64,000 nt of DNA, from positions 32,788-96,787 of the forward strand of contig NAOQ01000011.1 in the NCBI GenBank assembly GCA_002751075.1, written 5' to 3'. Below, piece after piece: positions 55,512-64,000 of the stretch. Made by a program: the position numbers and the translations under genes. How positions within the stretch are numbered: the stretch's first letter is position 1; the number at the start of each line of letters is the position of its first letter. Source of the stretch: Ichthyophonus hoferi (lineage: Eukaryota; Opisthokonta; Ichthyosporea; Ichthyophonida; Ichthyophonidae). The notes under the pieces are model-generated. The model was not told where the DNA came from, ran no database searches, and was given only the letters and a program-made list of their open reading frames with translations.

Positions 55512-56191
55512 CTGTAAAAAAAAAATTTTGAAACAAAAATATTTTAATAGAAATATATATTTATAAAGGGAAAAATGCTTTAAAATAAACAGTGATTATC
55601 AGTAAAAAATATACATGTTCTGACTAAATAATAAGAAACAACAAATTACAAATATCGGTATAAATAACTACTATACAGGAAGATGCGTTTGTTTTAACAT
55701 GTGCGTTCTTACGATTCACAGTATAATACTCGACTGGAAAAAAATAGAAATATTGCTTTTGGTAAAGCTGGAAATTTCACTTCTGTTTAATGATTCGATT
55801 CCTAAATCTTATTATATTAAATAATGTAAGTGCATCGCTTACTGGTAAATTTTTTTTAAGTAAATTATTAAAAAAATAATATTTAACACTCAGATAAATA
55901 TACAATCCACATCCTGATGATTGAAAATGTACCTATAAAAAAAAAATTGCAAGTTTTGCGAAAAACAACAAAAATTGAAATGACAGTATGATAGCACTTT
56001 CCTTCCAGCCGTTAATACTGTTAAAATATGTAGCCAATGAAAGGTTTAGTAACTATTGGCTATTCCATATATGGTAATTTATGCTAACATATAATATATG
56101 CCCTGATACTAGTTGCAAACACTTTAGCTGTAATTGAGTTTAAGGTTGGGTTTAGTGTTCAGTTTAGGGTTTGGACCTTTTGGACTACACT
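55512..56191 (+). promoter_or_regulatory. Presumed upstream region of the M20 peptidase gene
   Basis: AT-rich sequence before the ATG at 56192. No specific element is named. Confidence 0.3.
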
Positions 56192-57757
56192 ATGTTTATT
56201 AAAATTACGGAAAAAGGGGTTAAGGTTTTTAGGTATATGCTGTATGCTTGTATACTTGCACTGATTGGAACAATTGGATTGGTTGCATTCCGTACAGCTC
56301 AGTTCCCTTCTTATCAACTCAAAGTTCCAAAATGTAACCCGCAAGAAAAAACCTTCATTAATGGTAAACAGCAAGCTAAGCTTTTAAGTGAAGCTATAAA
56401 GATTCAAACAGTATCGTTTGGCAAGGATCATCAAAGCCATGAAGCCATTCTTGACTTTCACGAGTGGATTCTGCGCTCTTTTCCCTCCATTCACTCCTCA
56501 CCTCTTGTAACTAGAGAAGTCATCAACGGTCATTCTCTGCTTTACAAGGTCCAAGGTTCTGACCCCTCTCTCCTGCCCTACATGCTTGCCGCCCACATGG
56601 ACGTTGTTCCCGTATCCAATGATACTCTCAGGGCATGGCTAGCCTCTCCCTTCGATGGTGTAATCCGGGACGGATATGTGTGGGGTCGTGGAGCTATGGA
56701 TGACAAGGCTGGTCTGATTAGTATTCTCGGTGCCTTGGAGAACATGCTTGAAGTTAAACATAAATTCATCCGTACTTTCTATCTTGGCTTTGGTCATGAT
56801 GAGGAAGTGGGTGGTGAGTCGGGTGCTGCCCATATTGCTTCTGTCCTCAAGTCTCGTGATATCCAGTTCGAGTTTATTATGGACGAGGGCACTATGGTGA
56901 TGGAGAAGGCTCTGAGTGGATTACAGGACAAGCCCATAGCACTGATTGGTGTGGCCGAGAAGGGTAACATGATGCTCAAATTGACTGTGTTAGGGGAGGG
57001 TGGGCATTCGTCTATTCCACCTACAGAGACTCCTATTGGTATTTTGAGCGCTGCTCTCTCGAAAATCGAACAGAATCCTTTTCCAGCAAATATAGGCCAA
57101 GATTCTATCTTTAATAGCATGATTGAACATTTGGCTTCTGAAGCACGTTTTCCTTTCAATATAGTCTACTCCAATGCGTGGTTGTTTGGCCCTGTTCTCA
57201 GATCCTATTTGTTAGCAAACCCAGTTACCGCCTCTCTTGTCCGTACCTCTACGGCCATTACCTCTGTGCAAGGGGGTATTAAGGACAACGTCATTCCTTC
57301 CCACGCAACAGCAAAGATTAACTTCCGCATTGAACCCTCTGACACACCTGTGTCTGTGTTTTCCCATGTGAAAAAGGTTATTAATGACATGCGTGTGTTT
57401 ATTGAGATGACGGACGAGCCTTTCTCTGCCAGTCCCGTCTCTCCACACAGCAAGACAGATTTTGGATTTTCAGTCATCCGTGATAGTATTCTACGTACAG
57501 TTGATGCCAATGTAGCCCCCAATTTACTTATGGGCAACACAGATACCAGGCATTATTGGGATCTGTCAGCTTTTATTTATCGTTTCAGGCCCTATGTCCT
57601 AACCATGGAAGATACCAAGGGCTTCCATGGTACTAACGAACGTTTAAGTGTGAAGAATGTTGAGACAGCTGTAAATTTCTTTTACCATCTTATTAAGTCA
57701 GCTGATCAGCCTACGGATGACTTCTTCCGTACTAATGTTGTGCATGATGAGCTATAA
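56192..57757 (+). CDS. M20 metallopeptidase of the PM20D1/CPS1 type, ending in HDEL
   Basis: Two-zinc amidohydrolase related to animal PM20D1 (makes and cleaves N-fatty-acyl amino acids) and yeast vacuolar carboxypeptidase Cps1. It is a single exon of 521 residues, close to the family's 500-580. The first ATG is at 56192; the seven open codons before it start with TTG. A hydrophobic segment at about residues 16-33 looks like a signal anchor, predicting the catalytic part to be lumenal. Residues predicted for catalysis and zinc are all present: H135 and D137 (AAHMDVVP), D170 (WGRGAMDDK), E204 and E205 (GHDEEVGG), D231 (IMDEG) and H479 (GFHGTNE). The dimerisation insert begins near VAEKGNMML, and GNTDTRHYW is conserved. 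The last four residues are HDEL, the ER-retrieval signal, which neither PM20D1 nor Cps1 carries as I recall them. The substrate cannot be read from sequence. Confidence 0.95.
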   Translation: MFIKITEKGVKVFRYMLYACILALIGTIGLVAFRTAQFPSYQLKVPKCNPQEKTFINGKQQAKLLSEAIKIQTVSFGKDHQSHEAILDFHEWILRSFPSIHSSPLVTREVINGHSLLYKVQGSDPSLLPYMLAAHMDVVPVSNDTLRAWLASPFDGVIRDGYVWGRGAMDDKAGLISILGALENMLEVKHKFIRTFYLGFGHDEEVGGESGAAHIASVLKSRDIQFEFIMDEGTMVMEKALSGLQDKPIALIGVAEKGNMMLKLTVLGEGGHSSIPPTETPIGILSAALSKIEQNPFPANIGQDSIFNSMIEHLASEARFPFNIVYSNAWLFGPVLRSYLLANPVTASLVRTSTAITSVQGGIKDNVIPSHATAKINFRIEPSDTPVSVFSHVKKVINDMRVFIEMTDEPFSASPVSPHSKTDFGFSVIRDSILRTVDANVAPNLLMGNTDTRHYWDLSAFIYRFRPYVLTMEDTKGFHGTNERLSVKNVETAVNFFYHLIKSADQPTDDFFRTNVVHDEL

Positions 57758-59180
57758 ATTAGATTAGTTATAATAGTATGTGTATTTAGAAAATGTAATT
57801 AAATGGTGGAATAAGAGGTGTTATTGCCTACTTATAACACTTACCCTCATGGCGTTTTTCTCTGTTTGATTAGTACAGAGCTAAATTTATACTTTCCAAT
57901 GGAAACTTCCCCATAAAATAATGCGGAAGATGATTATCTTTTGTATATAATTATATTTGTTTTGTCTTCTATTTAGAGGTACATATGTGTGTGCCTATTC
58001 TCTACTTATATATTAATATATATATTGCTAGCAAGCCCGCTAACCTGCGCACAATCTGTTATCATATTGATTTGCAGAGATAATATGAACCTCATTCAGA
58101 TACACTTGCATTTGAACATTTACTGATATATACATAAAACTGTACAAACACATAGCATACGGCTACATAAATATATCTATATCCGCCATAGTGGTGATGA
58201 TAAAGCTAGTACCTGGTCTATCATTATTATCCCCTCATAGCCTGATATTGCATTCAGTCTATGTAAAGGCAATTGTGAGAAGGCATAATATATATATATA
58301 CATATATATACAATAGTCTGGAGACACCCACACTCAGTATCTAACATAATATAAATTTAGTATTACTGAGTGAATATGAGCTTTGAGGTTCAGGAATTTT
58401 CTCGGTTTACACGATGTAGCTTAGGCACTATATAAGATTAGGGTGGAATGAGAGGATTTATACTGTAGTTGTGATATATATGTAAAGAAGCCTTGTAGGT
58501 TTAATATTTTATAAGGGATTGAGACTTCTGTCTCATCTATAGCTATTGGAGATCCTACCTTTTATGTATCTCGGATTTGCTATGGCAAAATACTAGTGCC
58601 GACTACGGACAAAGGGTAACCCATTGTGCAGATCCTGCATTGAGGTGATCACAAATAAAATGGCCTAGGAGGTTCAGCTGGCCTATGCTACTACCTCAGG
58701 ATTGAATGTTGATCTAAGATAAAGTAGACGTAGATTTTTGATAATTAAAAAAATACCTGATTATATCATTAGCCTTTACAAAGAGTTGCAAGAGAGCTGA
58801 CAATGCATCTTTAATATAATCCGGTATTCTGGCCCAGGTCTCTCGTGCCAAGACATCAAGTGATCAATTGGGAGTTATTGGTAATTATATTGATTTAAGA
58901 TCGGTCAGATTTTTAAACTAATAATTGATAAAGCAAAGTGATTAAAAGACTAAGATTTATATAGAAAAAGAAAACCTCAATACGATCTCATATTTCAAAC
59001 ACCCGTTATATATGATAAATGGATAAACAGTAACTGATCTGACAATATAGTAGTTAACACTATTGGTCAACTATATCCTTCTCTACCTTTTTTTTTCTTA
59101 GTTGCTTTACTTTTACACCAAATACTATGTATTTACCATCGTGTATTTTTATATCAAGTTATAAATTTAGTACTATTTAC
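57758..59180. other. Intergenic, nothing recognised
   Basis: 3' flank of the peptidase gene and AT-rich DNA with TA runs near 58010 and 58285. No coding or repeat signal was supported. Confidence 0.35.
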
Positions 59181-59939
59181 AAAAAAAAAAAAAAAAAAAA
59201 AAAAANNNNNNNNNNNNNNNNNNNNNNNNNNNNNNNNNNNNNNNNNNNNNNNNNNNNNNNNNNNNNNNNNNNNNNNNNNNNNNNNNNNNNNNNNNNNNNN
59301 NNNNNNNNNNNNNNNNNNNNNNNNNNNNNNNNNNNNNNNNNNNNNNNNNNNNNNNNNNNNNNNNNNNNNNNNNNNNNNNNNNNNNNNNNNNNNNNNNNNN
59401 NNNNNNNNNNNNNNNNNNNNNNNNNNNNNNNNNNNNNNNNNNNNNNNNNNNNNNNNNNNNNNNNNNNNNNNNNNNNNNNNNNNNNNNNNNNNNNNNNNNN
59501 NNNNNNNNNNNNNNNNNNNNNNNNNNNNNNNNNNNNNNNNNNNNNNNNNNNNNNNNNNNNNNNNNNNNNNNNNNNNNNNNNNNNNNNNNNNNNNNNNNNN
59601 NNNNNNNNNNNNNNNNNNNNNNNNNNNNNNNNNNNNNNNNNNNNNNNNNNNNNNNNNNNNNNNNNNNNNNNNNNNNNNNNNNNNNNNNNNNNNNNNNNNN
59701 NNNNNNNNNNNNNNNNNNNNNNNNNNNNNNNNNNNNNNNNNNNNNNNNNNNNNNNNNNNNNNNNNNNNNNNNNNNNNNNNNNNNNNNNNNNNNNNNNNNN
59801 NNNNNNNNNNNNNNNNNNNNNNNNNNNNNNNNNNNNNNNNNNNNNNNNNNNNNNNNNNNNNNNNNNNNNNNNNNNNNNNNNNNNNNNNNNNNNNNNNNNN
59901 NNNNNNNNNNNNNNNNNNNNNNNNNNNNNNNNNNNNNNN

Positions 59940-59968
<29 letters not shown>
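59181..59968. other. Assembly gap of 734 N between A runs
   Basis: Bases 59181-59205 are A, 59206-59939 are N, and 59941-59968 are A. Open frames crossing the gap are meaningless. The same homopolymer on both sides suggests the join was made across an unresolved A-rich tract. Confidence 0.95.
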
Positions 59969-59970
<2 letters not shown>

Positions 59971-60179
59971 CATGATAATCTGGCTTTATAGTATTAATTG
60001 GGGCCTTAATCATTACTAAAGATGTAATTCCTTTTGATACTAGACCGAATTATTGTAACTTCCAATTATTATAAAATGCTACAAGATTGTTAATTTCGAA
60101 TGAACCCGTAGTTTAAATTGATTTGTCAATGCATAGTTTGTGGCTACTTACATTAATGGATTGGCTAATAACCCATTCA

Positions 60180-62950
60180 AATAAGTACACGTTAGTATAA
60201 GATTATTGAGATAAGATCAAACAATCCTAGTGGGTCTCTATGATCTTTTATGAATTGCATTAGCTAATAATAATGTTTATAATTGGTCCCATTTAAGTTA
60301 TTGAACACAACTATACCCATGGGGAAACAGTTTTTCTTAGTAAAACGTATTGCTGACTGGTTGTCAGCATGTAACTTTGCATCTGGTTTCTATACATAGG
60401 CAGTCTAGTAGTGAAGCAATATAAGATATCCGCTAACATGTGGTTGACAAGGGAATATGCTTGCTTTCAGTTCTGAAAAGGGCTGTGATGCTCTGTTTTT
60501 TAGAAAGGCCAATCAATGGGCCTCCCTGCAAGGTAAATTGTATATCTGGAAGTACTTCAGAATGTGGACAGATTGACTGAAAAAGTCTGTGTCAGAAAAG
60601 GCATTGAGTGTTAGTGGCATCCTCTCATATGTTATGCACTTTACTGCCAGGGTTTTCAGATACCTTAAAAGGTTCGTGGCTATTTTCCATATGGCCATTA
60701 TGGGTTTCCATGTCTATCAGGCAAGGTGAATGACTGCAATCTGGCAATCAGGTCAGCTGGACTTGGTAATCCATAGTAAGCATCCAATCAATATTTGGTA
60801 AGTGGTAATGTCACAGGGTTTCAACTCCTTAGTGGTACTGGCGGCCCTCATGATGTGTTCTAAAAGAGTTGGAGAGTAAGTTGGGTGGCAATGCTCCTGG
60901 CCATAGAACTTAATTAGGTTCTGAATGTAGCTGGCCTGGGATGGTTTTATGTTGCTGTCATATCTTTGAATAATATATCTTAAGAGGTCAGTAGGCCAGC
61001 CTTTGTTCTTCATTGGGAATTTATCAGAGAATGCCTTAAAAAGGGCCTCCTTGTCAACCGAATGTTCTGACTCATTGATTACATTGTTGACATAACTGCA
61101 TAAGGCAAGAAAATGACCACTTGTATGTGAAATATAAACGCAAGAATCCTGATCAGCTGAATACATATTTTAAATTTTCAAAAACTCATCCAGGGTCTGG
61201 TTCCAGAATAGGCCATTCACATGAAATTTGCAGAGGCACTTGGATAATTTAAATATACAATTTGGGTAATCAGTGGCTCCCATCATAAGACTGGATCATG
61301 TAGATGGAATTGTCTCATGGTGCATTATGTATGCAAAATGGATGTCAAGCTGAGTAAGCTCATATTGCTGTGCAACAGCAACGGCAATGAAGATTCAAAT
61401 AATTACAAAACTAGTGACTGGGAAAGAAATGCTGAAGAAGTCCTTGTTCTTCACGTTCATGCTCTCTGAGCACAGTCTAGCTTTTTTGAAGTATCAATAC
61501 CATTGTTGTCTTTTTTTCTGTGGTATACCCATAAGATTTAAAGTATGATAGCCTTCTTGGGGTCTTGGCTGTGTGGTATGAGGGTTGAAGTATGGAATTC
61601 ATTGATGCTATTGAATTCCATCTGCATGAGGGTAGTAATCCATGCCATTTTGTTATAGCTATTATTGCATCCTTGTAGTTCTTTGGATCAGCTAGTTCAG
61701 GTATATCTGTGGTTGAGGTAATGGTGGTATCTTTCTTGGTGAAGCAATCTACATTTTCTTTTTTGTTGGAAGAGAAGAATTGAGGGATCATTATAAAAAT
61801 TTGAGAAATGGGAGGTGAAGAAGGAGTTGGAATAGAGGGAGGTTCATTTAGAATGGACTTTCGCTGAAATGCATAGTTCTCATGGTTTGTAGGAGTGGGT
61901 GGTGGGTGATATGGGAATAGTGTTATTCTCAGGTGGTGAGGATGCTACTGCTTTCATTGGTATAGAGACATTAGTAGATGATAGCGATGCTATGGGATTG
62001 GATGCAGCTGTGAATAGGTCACTAGTGGATAGTGATGTAGATTAAGTAAATGGGAAAACTGTTATAATTTAGGCTTAAATTGAAAGGTTCAGCATCAGTA
62101 TCAATGGACATAGGGTGTTCATTTTTGGTTTCACTGGAGCTGAAATCAAGATCCTCTGAAAGAACCCTTGAAGTATCTTTGTTGCTGCTGTTTGACAATA
62201 GTTCTACCCTTAATTTCTTTTGTTCCACGGACTCTGATTGAGTTACTGAATGGATCATTGGTTTTCACTTAATTTTTGGAACAGTAGGTATTGAAGTCTT
62301 GCTCCTGTGAGCTATCATAATGTGTTCATTCGGAGTTAATGGTCTTGCTACACGTCTTATATTCTATCTATAAATAGGTCATAATCTGAAATAAAATCTC
62401 GCCATAACATATTCCGACCAGTTATAACTTCTAACATAGATTTACATGTGGAGTAGATTTCAAAGCAAGACCTGACAAAAGAAATGATATCCCTACATTG
62501 TTAATTGTTACAATCATGCTTGACTTAACGACAATAACGCCGATAAGTATAGCGACACGTGTCCAAATGAATTGTTGCTATTGGAGATCCTAATATGATA
62601 ATTTTATTAATGACAATCAAATTTCAGGGGCAACTTCAACCGGGACATACATTGTAGGGCCACAGCTTTCAAGTGGAGTGGGAAGATAGACCAATGTTTC
62701 AGTATTGTAATTGTACATCAATAAAAATCAAGAGTAAATAAATTATTATGGCAAAGTCAAAGGTTTAGAACAAGAAGATATTTTTCACCTGGTTATGATG
62801 GAATGATTTATCAACGTAGATTAACCGAAAGTGCGTAATTGGACTAACGATATGGACTGCTAAAAAGCTGTCCAAATAAAGATACGTACGTTACCAATTG
62901 AAGAATTAAGCTTTAGTTATGATCAAGCAATTCTAGTGGGCCTTACAGGC
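60180..62950 (-). mobile_element. Ty1/copia retroelement fossil
   Basis: Broken copia-type element on the minus strand. The reverse-transcriptase part lies at about 60750-61800 (recognisable by W-x-TDLLRYIIQRYD, KPSQASYIQNLIKFYG and ADPKNYKDAI). The connecting region upstream of it in the element is near 62020-62260. The stretch 60190-60310 resembles sequence at 2690-2790 and 37690-37800 and may be terminal-repeat sequence. Gag, protease and integrase parts were not recognised. It is old, with many breaks and much of the length missing. Confidence 0.7.
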
Positions 62951-63099
62951 CTTGTGTGAAACACATTTTCCGACAGGGATCTGCATGACCGTTTCTATTT
63001 GGACCGAAATATGAAACACAGCTACTTTGCCATCCGCGATAAGCAGGGGTCGCGAAAAGGATAAAGAGAACAAAAGCAACTAATAGAAACAGGGACAAT
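62951..63099. other. Intergenic, nothing recognised
   Basis: Short stretch between the copia fossil and the next repeat. Confidence 0.3.
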
Positions 63100-64000
63100 G
63101 ACGTATAACTTTTTTAAAACAAGATACTTAATTAATTTAGGAATTTCTTTATATATTTATAATCATTTAATATTATTAGAAATTACTATTACATACGTAG
63201 TCTGGGAAAAACGGTGGGTGCACCGTTGGTGTTAAATGCCAATCTAATATGATCGATCAAAATTTAACCAGCCAATGGTAGAGGTCCTGTGATTCTATTA
63301 TAAGCCATTTCAGATCATGTTTTGGGGGTCTAGATAACTCATTTCTTAGGCGTCTTACCTAAAACAAGTCTTGCGAACATGTTTATTAACAAAAAAATGT
63401 CTTAACATATTTTTATTTTTTACATTTAAAACATCAATATTTCCAGCTTCCAAGTAACACAGGACAATGTACGAAATAACCGTGCAAAATCCACATATCA
63501 CTTCAGCTACCAGTCGCCATATGCTAGATGCCAGTACCTACAACAGTGCCTGTGCCAGTACCAGTGCCAGTACTAGTGCCAGCTGAAGTATTTAAAATGT
63601 AGTTTCAAATGTCCTTATTTTTTTTCACTTTAGGTGCCATGCTACAGTCACTTCAAGATGTCAACAGGGATTATCCAGTTCGTTTAGTGAGCCACAAACC
63701 TATGGTTAAATAGCCGTCACGTTGAAGTTCTTCCCATATTCCTTTTTCATAATTTTTATGCCCTAGGTAAAAAAACTGCCTAGGCCAATGAGAGATGTTA
63801 AAGAAAATATGCGGAGCCTATTGTACAAAACCAATGCCACGAAATGTGTGACAACAAGAACAAATTGCGCTCTTGACTAAGCAGCTGAGTCAAGCAGCTG
63901 AAGATAAACAGATTATCCACTGGTGCTCCCAATAAGAGGAGATCAATCTTCAAAAACATGCGCAATGAGATGCTTCTTCAATACAACAAAGCAAATATCC
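63100..64000 (+). repeat. Repeat family D, copy running off the window
   Basis: Bases 63105-63340 match 36540-36700 and 37075-37130 (TAGTCTGGGAAAAACGGTGG, TTGGTGTTAAATGCC, AAGCCATTTCAGATCAT). Bases 63430-63680 match 36825-37035, including a run of alternating Pro/Val-type codons after an ATG (MPVPTTVPVPVPVPV). The right end lies outside the window, and 63700-64000 has no match here. Probably a mobile-element relic; class undetermined. Confidence 0.55.

Noticed and set aside
56171-56191. Seven extra N-terminal codons on the peptidase
   Set aside because: The frame is open but starts with TTG; the first ATG is at 56192.
59127-60013. Long open frames on both strands across the N run
   Set aside because: They exist only because N was read through; there is no sequence behind them.
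62880-62950. Second terminal repeat of the copia fossil
   Set aside because: Only about 20 bases resemble the stretch near 60212 and similarity stops at once, too little to call a pair of terminal repeats.

Overview
The window is AT-rich nuclear DNA from a eukaryote with many introns. I recognise six spliced genes and one single-exon gene, separated by repeat-filled intergenic DNA. A leucine-biosynthesis enzyme (absent from animals), a PMT2/POMT2 O-mannosyltransferase, SEC13, LRRC57, SLC35F5, a MYST acetyltransferase and a protein ending in HDEL together suggest an opisthokont. An early-diverging (non-Dikarya) fungus is my best guess; a unicellular relative of animals and fungi is the main alternative. 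The placement is inference. No tRNA gene, CRISPR array or bacterial operon was recognised.

Layout: 1-1700, decayed hAT DNA transposon. 2540-3360, copia fossil fragment. 3756-10737 (+), SLC35F5/YML018C-like transporter in 11 exons. 11991-18322 (-), 2-isopropylmalate synthase in 10 exons with a probable mitochondrial leader. 20555-26537 (-), SEC13 in 10 exons, the first being only the ATG. 27860-32922 (+), LRRC57-like protein in 6 exons, divergent from SEC13. 33.3-38.4 kb, a repeat graveyard. 39228-43628 (+), PMT2/POMT2 mannosyltransferase in 4 exons. 45374-52265 (-), MYST acetyltransferase with a double PHD finger, in 13 exons. 53.5-55.1 kb, repeats and a GC-rich islet. 56192-57757 (+), intronless PM20D1/CPS1-type M20 peptidase ending in HDEL. 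59206-59939, assembly gap. 60.2-62.9 kb, copia fossil on the minus strand. 63.1-64.0 kb, another dispersed repeat.

All coding models were built by hand from splice signals, reading phase and remembered family sequences. Each assembled coding length is a whole number of codons, which supports the exon boundaries. The genes do not form a pathway. Several act in the secretory system: SEC13 (COPII coat), PMT2 (ER O-mannosylation), the HDEL peptidase (predicted ER) and the SLC35F transporter (predicted vacuole). This looks like ordinary eukaryotic neighbourhood, not a cluster.

At least five repeat families (called A, B, C, D and F here) recur in introns and between genes. An inverted pair of family C flanks four exons of the isopropylmalate synthase gene. 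The most checkable observations are the HDEL tail on the PM20D1-like enzyme, the double-PHD plus MYST architecture, the lone start codon of SEC13, and the GC-rich islet with an rRNA-like motif.
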